Shown: positions 17,129-25,106 of the stretch, one piece after another
How the letters are laid out: each line of letters opens with the position of its first letter
Position numbering within the stretch: the stretch's first letter is position 1
NCBI GenBank assembly: GCA_963747755.1
Contig: CAVVGK010000014.1
Location: forward strand, 992,001 to 1,056,000
DNA: 64,000 nt
Reading direction: 5' to 3'
Origin: DATFVA01 sp963747755
GTDB lineage: Bacteria > Bacteroidota > Ignavibacteria > Ignavibacteriales > Ignavibacteriaceae
Position numbers and translations under genes: made by a program
The notes under the pieces: model-generated
Seen by the model: the letters and a program-made list of their open reading frames with translations, nothing else
Told to the model about the DNA's origin: nothing
Databases searched by the model: none

Positions 17129-18465
17129 TAATATCTTCGGCTCTTTAACTTACCGGTTTTCATAAAGCCATCGTAATGTCTCATTAATAAATGCGATTCA
17201 ATCTGCTGCAGTGTATCCAGGGCAACACCTACGATAATCAGCAGACTTGTACCGCCGAAAAACTGTGAAAATTGGCCTGACACTCCCCAGGCGGATACAA
17301 AAGCGGGTAAAATTGCAACAATTGCCAGGAAAAATGATCCTGGGAGTGTAATTTTGGTTAAAATGTTATCGATGAAATCAGAGGTCTGTTTACCGGGTCT
17401 GATTCCTGGAATAAATCCGCCCTGCTTCTTCATATTATCCGCAACGTCTTTAGGATTAAAAGCAATTGCCGTATAGAAGTAAGTAAAAAATATGATCATC
17501 AAAGCGTAAATAGCTGAATAAACAGGCGACGTATAATGAAAATATCCTGAAATCGTCTGTAGAAAATCATTATCGGGAAAGAACGAAAGAACGGTATTGG
17601 GAATAAACATTATAGACTGCGCAAAAATTATAGGCATAACACCAGCAGTGTTCACCCTTAATGGGATATACTGTGTAACTCCGCCGTAAACCTTTCGGCC
17701 AACCACCCTTTTAGCATACTGCACCGGGATCCTTCTTGTTCCTTGCGTAACCAGAACTACACCGGCTATGATTAAAGCCATAAATGCAAGGATAACGACC
17801 TCAATTACGATATTTCTCTGCCCGGAGTTTATTAGCCGGTACTCATCGAGTATTGCAAATGGAAAACGCGCAATGATTCCTATAAAAATTATGAGCGAAA
17901 TACCGTTCCCGATTCCCTTATCAGTTATCTGCTCGCCCAGCCACATCATAAATACCGTACCGGAAGTCAGGATTACTATGGTACTGAATGTCCAGAGAAA
18001 ACCTTGAACAGGAACAGGGACTATCGGCATTCCCTGAACGTTTATGTTCAGCAGCCTGACAGTAACTCCCCAGGCTTGTAATGCTGATATCAACACTGTA
18101 CCATACCTGGTAAGCTGAGTAATTTTTTTCCTTCCTTCTTCACCCTCCTGCTGCAGTTTCTGAAAATAAGGGACGACTGCACCGAGAAGCTGAAGAATAA
18201 TGGATGCTGAAATGTAAGGCATAATTCCCAGCGCAAATATAGCTGCATTCCTGAATGCACCTCCTACAAACAGATCGTATAAACCGAACAGGTTATCAGA
18301 GGTAGCATTTTTCATGCTCTGGGTAACTAAGGCAGCATCCACACCTGGAATAGTGATGTGAGCACCAAGCCTTACAATTGTCAACAACGCCAGGGTATAT
18401 ATAATTCTCTGGCGAAGTTCATGTATCTTAAAGATATTTCTGAAGGTATCTGTGAATTTTGACAT
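17128..18465 (-). CDS. secY: protein translocase subunit SecY
   Basis: 445 residues, ten membrane helices forming the protein-conducting channel with SecE. Hallmarks: HITIPGVDAALV plug region, GIMPYISASIILQLL, LQQEGEEGRKKITQLTRYGT cytosolic loop, GNGISLIIF, and PVQYAKRVVGRK. Ends the spc operon behind rplO and overlaps map by one base. Confidence 0.98.
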   Translation of the reverse strand: MSKFTDTFRNIFKIHELRQRIIYTLALLTIVRLGAHITIPGVDAALVTQSMKNATSDNLFGLYDLFVGGAFRNAAIFALGIMPYISASIILQLLGAVVPYFQKLQQEGEEGRKKITQLTRYGTVLISALQAWGVTVRLLNINVQGMPIVPVPVQGFLWTFSTIVILTSGTVFMMWLGEQITDKGIGNGISLIIFIGIIARFPFAILDEYRLINSGQRNIVIEVVILAFMALIIAGVVLVTQGTRRIPVQYAKRVVGRKVYGGVTQYIPLRVNTAGVMPIIFAQSIMFIPNTVLSFFPDNDFLQTISGYFHYTSPVYSAIYALMIIFFTYFYTAIAFNPKDVADNMKKQGGFIPGIRPGKQTSDFIDNILTKITLPGSFFLAIVAILPAFVSAWGVSGQFSQFFGGTSLLIIVGVALDTLQQIESHLLMRHYDGFMKTGKLKSRRY

Positions 18466-18477
18466 TTATAACCGGAA

Positions 18478-18927
18478 TTAAATCTTTTTGATGGAGCCGC
18501 CAGCAGCTTCAATTTTTTCCTGGGCGGACTTACTAAAAGCATTAGCTTCAACCTGTAATTTACTTTTCAGTTCGCCTGTACCTAAAATCTTAACAGGCAA
18601 ATTTTTCTTTTTTACAAGGCCGAATTTTCTTAAGCTTTCCGGATTTACAATCTTTTCTTTAGCATCGGCAAGTTTTTGTAAATCCTGAACATTAACCACC
18701 TGGAATTCAACCCTGAAAATATTGGTAAATCCAAATTTAGGAACTCTTCTTTGAAGGGGCATCTGACCGCCTTCAAACCAGGCTTTCTTTTTAGCTCCTG
18801 ACCTTGAAAGCTGTCCGTTCATACCACGTGCAGCTGTTTTACCATGACCCGAACCTGGACCGCGGCCAACACGTTTCTTATTCTTCTTTGAACCTTCAGC
18901 GTATTTTAAATTGCTTAAAATATCCAT
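18478..18927 (-). CDS. rplO: 50S ribosomal protein L15
   Basis: 149 residues; late-assembly protein of the large subunit. N-terminal glycine/basic extension KRVGRGPGSGHGKTAARG threads into rRNA, followed by GGQMPLQRRVPKFGF and a C-terminal globular part ending AGGSIKKI. 12 bases after rpmD. Confidence 0.97.
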   Translation of the reverse strand: MDILSNLKYAEGSKKNKKRVGRGPGSGHGKTAARGMNGQLSRSGAKKKAWFEGGQMPLQRRVPKFGFTNIFRVEFQVVNVQDLQKLADAKEKIVNPESLRKFGLVKKKNLPVKILGTGELKSKLQVEANAFSKSAQEKIEAAGGSIKKI

Positions 18928-18939
18928 TTTAAAACCTTA

Positions 18940-19125
18940 TTACTCGTTAATTTCTTCTACTTTAACCAGATGTGTAACTTTATTTATCATTCCTCTTATC
19001 TGAGGAGTATCATTATGAATTTTTACCCAATTCGGTCTTCCCAGTCCTAATGCCTCAATAGTTAATTTTTGGGTTTTAGGCCTGTCTATCACACTTCTGG
19101 TTTGAGTTATTCTCAGTTTGCTCAT
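18940..19125 (-). CDS. rpmD: 50S ribosomal protein L30
   Basis: 61 residues from the ATG at 19123-19125 (MSKLRITQTRSVIDRPKTQK). An earlier in-frame ATG overlaps the rpsE stop and adds MRLM; I prefer the later start because GAGG lies six bases upstream of it and the protein then matches the usual L30 length and start. Contains the family phrase LGLGRPNWVKIHNDTPQIRG split at GLGRP. Translationally coupled to rpsE. Confidence 0.95.
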   Translation of the reverse strand: MSKLRITQTRSVIDRPKTQKLTIEALGLGRPNWVKIHNDTPQIRGMINKVTHLVKVEEINE

Positions 19126-19133
19126 CATCAGCC

Positions 19134-19643
19134 TCATTTAGAACTAAATAAATCTTGAGTTGTAATTCCTCTTTTACGGGCCATCTTCCTGGCATCAATC
19201 AGGCTTAGTAAGCCATTAAGCGTTGCCTTAACCTGGTTATGAGGATTACTTGAACCAAGGGATTTTGTCAATATATCCTGAACTCCGGCAGCTTCGAGTA
19301 CGGCTCTGACACCGCCGCCCGCGATAAGTCCTGTACCCGGTGAAGCAGGTTTCAATAGAACTTTTCCAGCACCATATTTACCAATAATTTCATGTGCAAT
19401 GGTACCTTTAATAACCGAAACGTTCACAAGGCTTTTTTTAGCGTCATCAATTCCTTTAGATATAGCATCGGTAACCTCATTAGCTTTGCCGAGTCCAACT
19501 CCAACGGTTCCTGATCCGTTGCCTACAACAACAATTGCATTAAAGCTGAACCTGCGGCCGCCTTTAACTACCTTCGCAACACGATTTATGTGAACGACTT
19601 TTTCTTTTAAGCCATCAATTTCGTTTGACTTTACAGATTTCAA
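19134..19643 (-). CDS. rpsE: 30S ribosomal protein S5
   Basis: 169 residues; affects decoding fidelity and sits at the mRNA entrance. VVHINRVAKVVKGGRRFSF, GVGLGKANEVTDAI and GGGVRAVLEAAGVQDILTK are diagnostic. The start is TTG (19641-19643) with CGGAG seven bases upstream. Unlike the usual tight packing behind rplR, it is separated from rplR by 138 bases that contain a tRNA-Gln gene. Confidence 0.97.
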   Translation of the reverse strand: MKSVKSNEIDGLKEKVVHINRVAKVVKGGRRFSFNAIVVVGNGSGTVGVGLGKANEVTDAISKGIDDAKKSLVNVSVIKGTIAHEIIGKYGAGKVLLKPASPGTGLIAGGGVRAVLEAAGVQDILTKSLGSSNPHNQVKATLNGLLSLIDARKMARKRGITTQDLFSSK

Positions 19644-19704
19644 ATTTCTACTCCGAACTTCTTTTATTTACTTACTAAAAACACCAGGTTATTTAATTTC
19701 CTTG

Positions 19705-19775
19705 CTGCCGGAAGAGGATTCGAACCTCTACAGACGCCTCCAAAGGGCGTAGTCCTACCATTAGACGATCCGGCA
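19705..19775 (-). tRNA. tRNA-Gln (UUG)
   Basis: 71-base cloverleaf on the minus strand. Acceptor TGCCGGA (19769-19775) pairs with TCCGGCA (19706-19712), discriminator G at 19705; anticodon stem ACGCC/GGCGT around loop CTTTGGA gives anticodon TTG; T-arm loop TTCGAAT is canonical. CCA is not encoded. It lies inside the spc ribosomal protein operon, six bases past the rplR stop and 61 bases before rpsE, in the same orientation, so it must be cut out of the operon mRNA unless it has its own promoter. Confidence 0.95.
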
Positions 19776-19781
19776 ACATTT

Positions 19782-20147
19782 CTAAAATTTTAATCCTGCT
19801 TCTCTGGCTCCTTCAGCAACTGCCTGTACGCGTCCATGATACCGATACCCGTTGCGATCAAAAACAACCGTATTGATATTCTGTTCAAGCGCTTTTTTTC
19901 CGATATAGGTGCCGATTGTTTTACTGCGCTGTATTTTTCCGGCCGATTTCTTCAAATCATCTGCCAGTTCTTTTGTTAAAGAAGAAGCAGAAATAAGCGT
20001 TTTTCCGGTAGAATCGTCAATAATTTGGGCGTAAATATTATCCAGACTCCGGTATATAGTAAGCCGGGGTCTCTCAGAAGTACCGGAAATAACTTTCCTG
20101 ATTTTGGTCTTTGAACGAGCTCTTTTATTCTTATTTCTATTAATCAT
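19782..20147 (-). CDS. rplR: 50S ribosomal protein L18
   Basis: 121 residues; binds 5S rRNA in the central protuberance. Basic N-terminus (RNKNKRARSKTKIRKV), then RPRLTIYRSLDNIYAQIIDD and the terminal YRYHGRVQAVAEGAREAGL. Followed at once by the embedded tRNA-Gln gene. Confidence 0.97.
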   Translation of the reverse strand: MINRNKNKRARSKTKIRKVISGTSERPRLTIYRSLDNIYAQIIDDSTGKTLISASSLTKELADDLKKSAGKIQRSKTIGTYIGKKALEQNINTVVFDRNGYRYHGRVQAVAEGAREAGLKF

Positions 20148-20169
20148 TTCCTAAATATCTCCAATAAAA

Positions 20170-20709
20170 TTATTTACCAGCAGTTTTACCGGCTTTTCTC
20201 ACGATTTGCTCATCGGAATATTTAATACCTTTACCTTTATATGGTTCAGGTTTCCTAATGGATCTTATCTTTGAGGCAACCATCCCGACCAACTGTTTAT
20301 CAATCCCGGAAATAACTATCTGAGTTTGCGTCGGTGTCTGTAAGGTTATTCCTTCCGGAGGTATAAAATAGATGGGATGTGAATAACCGATATTAAGTAA
20401 TAAATTATTTCCTTTCAGTTCAGCTCTGTATCCCACACCAACTATATCCAGGGTTTTCCGATATGCTTCAGTAACTCCCTGTACCATATTCTGAATCAAT
20501 GCACGACTCAATCCATGGAGAGCCTTGATCTCTTTAGTATCATTCGGTCGTGTTACCGTTAATTCACTGTCCTTTATCTCAATATTTATCCGGGAATCAA
20601 AGACTCCTTCAAGTTCACCCTTAGGGCCTTTTACCTTAACGGAATTGCCTTTGTGATCAATTGTAACTCCCGCGGGAATCATTACAGGTTTTTTACCTAT
20701 TCTAGACAC
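20170..20709 (-). CDS. rplF: 50S ribosomal protein L6
   Basis: 179 residues in two tandem repeats of the L6 fold; located near the factor-binding centre. MSRIGKKPVMIPAGV start, VKGPKGELEGVF, GVGYRAELKGNNLLLNIGYS and the C-terminal KPEPYKGKGIKYSDE are typical. 22 bases after rpsH. Confidence 0.98.
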   Translation of the reverse strand: MSRIGKKPVMIPAGVTIDHKGNSVKVKGPKGELEGVFDSRINIEIKDSELTVTRPNDTKEIKALHGLSRALIQNMVQGVTEAYRKTLDIVGVGYRAELKGNNLLLNIGYSHPIYFIPPEGITLQTPTQTQIVISGIDKQLVGMVASKIRSIRKPEPYKGKGIKYSDEQIVRKAGKTAGK

Positions 20710-20731
20710 TTTTCAAACTCCATTCAATAAA

Positions 20732-21127
20732 TTACCAGATGTAACAAACTATTTCACCGCCGACAGATTGTGTTCTTGCATCCCTGTCGGTCAGCAGACC
20801 TTTGGGTGTAGAAATAACCGCAACACCTAATCCATTTAAAACTCTCGGTATATCATTAGAATTTTTATATACACGGAGACCAGGTTTGCTGATTCTTTTT
20901 AAACCGCTTATAGCAGGAGAACCATTACTGTATTTTAGTTCAACTCTGATTATATTTTGTTTATTATCTTCAACAACAGAATAATCTTTTATGAAATTCT
21001 GGCTTTTCAGAATTTCTGCAAGATTCTTTTTCATATTCGAAGCAGGTATATCCACCCTTAATTTTCTAGCTTTGGATGCATTTCTGATTCGTGTTAAAAA
21101 ATCTGCTATGGGATCAGTTACGGCCAT
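20732..21127 (-). CDS. rpsH: 30S ribosomal protein S8
   Basis: 131 residues; binds the central domain of 16S rRNA and in E. coli is the translational repressor of the spc operon. DPIADFLTRIRNA start, RISKPGLRVY and GLGVAVISTPKGLLTDRDAR are conserved. 10 bases after rpsN. Confidence 0.98.
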   Translation of the reverse strand: MAVTDPIADFLTRIRNASKARKLRVDIPASNMKKNLAEILKSQNFIKDYSVVEDNKQNIIRVELKYSNGSPAISGLKRISKPGLRVYKNSNDIPRVLNGLGVAVISTPKGLLTDRDARTQSVGGEIVCYIW

Positions 21128-21137
21128 TATTTCTCCT

Positions 21138-21407
21138 TTACCAACTTGACTTCTTTAAACCGGGAATTTCACCTTTTAGTGCCATTTCCCTTAGTACTAA
21201 CCTCGATACTCCAAATTTACGATGATATCCGCGTGCTCTGCCTGTAAACATACATCTGTTATGAAGCCGCACGGGTGAAGCATTCTTAGGAAGTTTTTGC
21301 AATTCATCGTAGTCGCCTTTTTCCTTCAACTCTTCTCTTAACTTCGCATATTTTTCGACCATTCTGCGTCTTTTCTCTTCTCTTGCAATAAGACTTTTAC
21401 GAGCCAT
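21138..21407 (-). CDS. rpsN: 30S ribosomal protein S14 (zinc-free long form)
   Basis: 89 residues. This is the long type without the CXXC zinc knuckles (a single Cys in RCMFTGRARGYHRKFG). C-terminal LVLREMALKGEIPGLKKSSW is family-typical. Preceded by AACAGGAGAATTA. Sits between rplE and rpsH. Confidence 0.98.
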   Translation of the reverse strand: MARKSLIAREEKRRRMVEKYAKLREELKEKGDYDELQKLPKNASPVRLHNRCMFTGRARGYHRKFGVSRLVLREMALKGEIPGLKKSSW

Positions 21408-21418
21408 TAATTCTCCTG

Positions 21419-22090
21419 TTAAGCTGTTTTAATCTCTTTTTTTCTAAATGGAAACCCGAATGAATGAAGCAGTTCATAAGCCTCATTATCGGACTGAGCA
21501 GTAGTAACAATAGTTATATCCATCCCGAGTACTTTCCCTATCCGATCGACATTTATTTCAGGGAAAATAATCTGTTCTTTAATTCCTAAGGAATAATTTC
21601 CTCTGCCATCGAATGATTTATCTGAAAGGCCTCTAAAATCTCTCACCCGGGGTAAGGCTATATTTACAAGCCTGTCGAGAAATTCATACATTCTTTCTCT
21701 TCTAAGCGTAACCATAGCACCAATGTTTACACCCTGCCTCAGCTTAAAATTTGATATTGCTTTTCTGGCTTTACGGATGTTTGGTTTTTGTCCGGTTATT
21801 GTTTCAAGCTCTTTTACTGCTTCATCAAGTATTTTGGGGTCAGCAACAGCATCACCAACTCCCATATTGACCACAATTTTATGAAGATGGGGGACCTGCA
21901 TTACACTTTTGTACCCGAACTTCTTCATAAGGTCAGGAACAATATCTTTTTTGTAGGTATCTGCCAGCCTTGTTTTAATTTTAACCTGTGGTGCAGGAGC
22001 AGCTGCTGCCTTAGCTTCTTTTCCTTTTTTAGAGGCTTTAGTAGCAGGTTTTTTTGTCTCAGTTTCTTTTTTCGTTTTCTTTTCAGCCAT
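21419..22090 (-). CDS. rplE: 50S ribosomal protein L5 with N-terminal Lys/Ala extension
   Basis: 223 residues; binds 5S rRNA and contacts P-site tRNA. The conserved protein starts near residue 40 (RLADTYKKDIVPDLMKKFGY) and carries PHLHKIVVNMGVGDA, LRQGVNIGAMVTLR and VDRIGKVLGMDITIVTTA. The first 38 residues are a Lys/Glu/Ala/Pro-rich extension that E. coli L5 (about 179 residues) lacks. No good internal Met is available, so the extension appears real. Confidence 0.97.
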   Translation of the reverse strand: MAEKKTKKETETKKPATKASKKGKEAKAAAAPAPQVKIKTRLADTYKKDIVPDLMKKFGYKSVMQVPHLHKIVVNMGVGDAVADPKILDEAVKELETITGQKPNIRKARKAISNFKLRQGVNIGAMVTLRRERMYEFLDRLVNIALPRVRDFRGLSDKSFDGRGNYSLGIKEQIIFPEINVDRIGKVLGMDITIVTTAQSDNEAYELLHSFGFPFRKKEIKTA

Positions 22091-22124
22091 TTCTAATAAT
22101 TCGCTTTAGGGTGATTATAAAATA

Positions 22125-22448
22125 TTAAACCATTTCTCCGGTAGATCTGCTGATACGTGCTCTCTTCTTTTTACCGGTATTCTCGTCAAGGATTACCTGT
22201 GAACCGAGCCTGGTTGGTTCGCTTGTTTTAGGATCGAGTAGCATAATGTTAGAGGCATGAATTGGAGCTTCTTTTTCTATGATGCCTCCCTGGGGACTTT
22301 TCTGACTGGGCTTTGTATGCCGTTTTCTCAGGTTAATTCCTTCAACAATAACCCGGGTATTTTTAGGGAAAACTTTAAGTACTTTTCCTGTTTTTCCCTT
22401 ATCATTACCGGATATAACAATTACGTTGTCATTTTTACGAATTTTCAT
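22125..22448 (-). CDS. rplX: 50S ribosomal protein L24
   Basis: 107 residues; assembly initiator near the tunnel exit. KOW motif in NDNVIVISGNDKGKTGKVLK, then EGINLRKRHTKPSQKSPQGG. Start MKIRKND. Between rplN and rplE. Confidence 0.98.
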   Translation of the reverse strand: MKIRKNDNVIVISGNDKGKTGKVLKVFPKNTRVIVEGINLRKRHTKPSQKSPQGGIIEKEAPIHASNIMLLDPKTSEPTRLGSQVILDENTGKKKRARISRSTGEMV

Positions 22449-22462
22449 TTTTTATCCAATTC

Positions 22463-22831
22463 TTATAAAACTTCAGGTGCTAATGAAACAATTTTCATAA
22501 ACTGTTTTTCTCTTAATTCTCTTGCGACAGGACCAAAGATACGGGTTCCTTTGGGTTCGTTCATATTATTTATTAAAACCGCAGCATTTTCATCAAATCT
22601 GATGTATGATCCATCTTTCCTTCTAACTTCTTTCTTGGTTCTGACGATTACGGCACGTGAAACTTCACCTTTTTTAACTGTTCCATTCGGAATAGCTGTT
22701 TTAACCGCAACAACAATCAGGTCGCCTACGCTGGCATATTTTCTTCCGCTGCCGCCAAGTACACGGATGCATCTGACTTTTTTCGCGCCGGAGTTATCGG
22801 CAACCACAAGATTTGTTTCTTCCTGTATCAT
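22463..22831 (-). CDS. rplN: 50S ribosomal protein L14
   Basis: 122 residues, the standard length; forms an inter-subunit bridge. MIQEETNLVVADNSGAKKVR start, GDLIVVAVKTAIPNG, FDENAAVLINNMNEPKGTR and the terminal KIVSLAPEVL are diagnostic. First gene of the spc part, directly following rpsQ without a promoter that I can see. Confidence 0.98.
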   Translation of the reverse strand: MIQEETNLVVADNSGAKKVRCIRVLGGSGRKYASVGDLIVVAVKTAIPNGTVKKGEVSRAVIVRTKKEVRRKDGSYIRFDENAAVLINNMNEPKGTRIFGPVARELREKQFMKIVSLAPEVL

Positions 22832-22845
22832 TTTCTCCTGTTCCT

Positions 22846-23103
22846 TTACTTGGCTTTTTCAACAATTTCTACTAAACGCCATCTTTTCTTTGAACTTAAA
22901 GGGCGTGATTCCATTATTTTAACTTTATCACCAATACTGCATTCACTTTTTTCATCGTGCGCCATAAGGTTGGTTGTCTTTTTATAATATTTGTTATAAA
23001 GAGGATGAGGAACTCTTCTTTCAATTGCTACGGTAATCGTTTTCTGCATTTTATTACTTACAACAATACCTATCCTGGTTTTTCTTAAAGGACGCTGTTC
23101 CAT
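22846..23103 (-). CDS. rpsQ: 30S ribosomal protein S17
   Basis: 85 residues, OB fold binding 16S rRNA. RKTRIGIVVSNKMQKTITVA, HPLYNKYYKKTTN and the terminal RPLSSKKRWRLVEIVEKAK segment (shortened here) identify it. Its ATG abuts the rpmC stop, so translation is coupled. Confidence 0.98.
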   Translation of the reverse strand: MEQRPLRKTRIGIVVSNKMQKTITVAIERRVPHPLYNKYYKKTTNLMAHDEKSECSIGDKVKIMESRPLSSKKRWRLVEIVEKAK

Positions 23104-23331
23104 TTACGCCTCGACTCCTTCTTTTTTCTCCGAACCGGCTTCAGTCATTTCTCTTTCCTTGAGAACAGTTTTTAATTTGGCAATATCTTTCTTTGCAAGA
23201 CCAAGTTTAGCCGTATTGGTTAATTGTTTTAACTGATGAGCAAACCTTAAATCGACAATATTTAGTTCTTCTTCTTCAATTCTTTTTCTAAGCTCTTCAG
23301 TTTTCATTTCTCTGATTTCATGTATTTTCAT
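23104..23331 (-). CDS. rpmC: 50S ribosomal protein L29
   Basis: 75 residues, two helices near the exit tunnel, a docking site for trigger factor and SRP. MKIHEIREMKTEELRKRIEE start and VDLRFAHQLKQLTNTAKLG are typical. The C-terminus has about 10 extra acidic residues (EAGSEKKEGVEA). Confidence 0.97.
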   Translation of the reverse strand: MKIHEIREMKTEELRKRIEEEELNIVDLRFAHQLKQLTNTAKLGLAKKDIAKLKTVLKEREMTEAGSEKKEGVEA

Positions 23332-23343
23332 TTACTCACCTCT

Positions 23344-23760
23344 TTAACTTAAATCTGGTCTTGAAACCACTTTAGTTTTAATCGGCAGCTTATAAGAACA
23401 AAGCTTTAATGCTTCTTCTGCCAGTTCTTTAGATACCCCGGATACCTCAAACAGAACTCTGCCCGGTTTCACAACAGCAACCCAGAATTCTGGTGCGCCT
23501 TTTCCTTTTCCCATTCTGGTTTCAAGCGGTTTCTTTGAAACAGGCTTATCAGGAAATATTCTAATCCAAACTTTACCGTCACGCTTCATTTTTCTTGTAA
23601 GAGCAACACGGCAAGCCTCAATCTGTCTGCTTGTTATCCAATGAGGTTCTAAAGCTTTCAGGCCGTAATCACCGAATGAAACACGGCTTCCTTTATAAGC
23701 CTTACCAGCCATCCTTCCGCGTTGGGCTTTTCTGTACTTTACTCTTTTGGGCATTAACAT
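23344..23760 (-). CDS. rplP: 50S ribosomal protein L16
   Basis: 138 residues; contacts the A-site tRNA elbow and 23S rRNA. MPKRVKYRKAQRGRMAG start, GLKALEPHWITSRQIEACR, and GKGKGAPEFWVAVVKPGR are conserved. CGGAG lies nine bases upstream of the first ATG, supporting MLMPKRV; the third codon is a possible alternative. Confidence 0.98.
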   Translation of the reverse strand: MLMPKRVKYRKAQRGRMAGKAYKGSRVSFGDYGLKALEPHWITSRQIEACRVALTRKMKRDGKVWIRIFPDKPVSKKPLETRMGKGKGAPEFWVAVVKPGRVLFEVSGVSKELAEEALKLCSYKLPIKTKVVSRPDLS

Positions 23761-23784
23761 AATTAAAAACTCCGGATATCTTTT

Positions 23785-24426
23785 TTATTCAGTAACTCTT
23801 TTGCCAAGAATTTCTCCCCGGCAGATCCAAACTTTAATTCCTATTGAACCGTAAATTGTTTCAGCTCTTCCATTTGCATAATCAATATCAGCTCTAAGTG
23901 TATGCAACGGAATTCTGCCTTCCTTATACTGTTCAGTTCTTGCCATTTCCGCACCGCCTAAACGGCCGGCGCACATAATTCTTATTCCTTCAGCGCCCAT
24001 TCTCATTGCAGCTGTTATGGCCATTTTCATAGCTCTTCTGAAGGATACTCTTCCCTGCAGCTGGCTGGCAATGTTTTCAGCAACCAGGAACGCATCTAGT
24101 TCAGGTCTTTTTATTTCAGAAATCTGAACCTTGACTTCTTTATCAGTAACTTGTCTGAGTTCCTGTTCAAGCTGAGTGATTTCCTTACCACTTTTTCCAA
24201 TAACAACTCCCGGACGGGAAGTATGTATTGTGAGAATAATATTTTTGGAGGTTCTGTCTATGACAATACGTGAAATACCAGCTTTCTTTAAGCGGTTTCT
24301 GATGTATGCTCTCAGTTTTTCGTCTTCTTTAAGCTTGGGAGCGTAACTTTTATTTTCATACCAATTAGAGTCCCATCCTCTGATGATTCCAACTCTTAAC
24401 CCGATAGGGTTTGTTTTCTGTCCCAA
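23785..24426 (-). CDS. rpsC: 30S ribosomal protein S3
   Basis: 213 residues; at the mRNA entry tunnel with helicase activity. MGQKTNPIGLRVGIIRGWDS start, KH-type RPGVVIGKSGKEI, VSFRRAMKMAITAAMRMGAE and IPLHTLRADIDYANGRAET. Preceded by TAGGAGGTTATTT, among the best ribosome sites of the operon. Confidence 0.98.
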   Translation of the reverse strand: MGQKTNPIGLRVGIIRGWDSNWYENKSYAPKLKEDEKLRAYIRNRLKKAGISRIVIDRTSKNIILTIHTSRPGVVIGKSGKEITQLEQELRQVTDKEVKVQISEIKRPELDAFLVAENIASQLQGRVSFRRAMKMAITAAMRMGAEGIRIMCAGRLGGAEMARTEQYKEGRIPLHTLRADIDYANGRAETIYGSIGIKVWICRGEILGKRVTE

Positions 24427-24444
24427 AAAATAACCTCCTAAAAT

Positions 24445-24789
24445 TTATCCTTTAGTTGCAACTACTATTGTTAAATGACAAGATCTTTTTCTTATCCTGT
24501 AAGCTCTGCCCATAGGAGCAGGGGATATTCTTTTTAATGTCGGGCCCTGGTTAACAAAAGCTTCTTTTACGATAAGGTCTGCGGGATCGATCCTGGTTGA
24601 ATCATCCAGGTTCATAATATTTGATACGGCAGATCTCAAAGTTTTCTCAGCATCTTTTGAAGCATGCTTCGGAGAAAAATGCAGAACTTCGAGGGCTCTT
24701 TCCACTGAAACCCCGCGGATAAGGTCCACTATCAGTCTCATTTTCCTGGGGGATGAACCAATATATCTGTTTATTGCTTTTGCTTCCAT
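24445..24789 (-). CDS. rplV: 50S ribosomal protein L22
   Basis: 114 residues; its long hairpin lines the exit tunnel. SSPRKMRLIVDLIRG near the start, the hairpin KEAFVNQGPTLKRISPAPMG and terminal CHLTIVVATKG. Standard size and position between rpsS and rpsC. Confidence 0.98.
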   Translation of the reverse strand: MEAKAINRYIGSSPRKMRLIVDLIRGVSVERALEVLHFSPKHASKDAEKTLRSAVSNIMNLDDSTRIDPADLIVKEAFVNQGPTLKRISPAPMGRAYRIRKRSCHLTIVVATKG

Positions 24790-24810
24790 TCCTTAAAATC
24801 CTTGTAATTA

Positions 24811-25098
24811 TTACTTTGCCTTTGAAGCTTTTTCTGCTTTAGTTCCGGGATGACCTCTGAAAATACGTGTCGGTGAAAATTCACCTAACTTATGACCTAC
24901 CATATTCTCTGTAATATATACCGGAATCATTTTATTACCATTATGCACAGCTATTGTATGTCCTACAAAATCAGGTGTAATGGTTGATGAACGTGACCAG
25001 GTTTTAATTATCTTCTTCTGATTTGTCTCGTTCAGTTTGTCTATTTTAGAAGCCAGTTTGAGATCAACAAACGGACCTTTTTTTACTGATCTTGGCAT
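24811..25098 (-). CDS. rpsS: 30S ribosomal protein S19
   Basis: 95 residues, small-subunit head, contacts S13. MPRSVKKGPFVDLKLASKID start, TWSRSSTITPDFVGHTIAVH and MVGHKLGEFSPTRIFRGHPG identify it. Eight bases behind rplB. Confidence 0.98.
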   Translation of the reverse strand: MPRSVKKGPFVDLKLASKIDKLNETNQKKIIKTWSRSSTITPDFVGHTIAVHNGNKMIPVYITENMVGHKLGEFSPTRIFRGHPGTKAEKASKAK

Positions 25099-25106
25099 AC
25101 AACTCT

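Noticed and set aside
22257..22922. 221-codon plus-strand frame opposite rplX and rplN
   Set aside because: The longest shadow frame in the ribosomal block; fully antisense to two conserved genes, no ribosome site or protein-like pattern.
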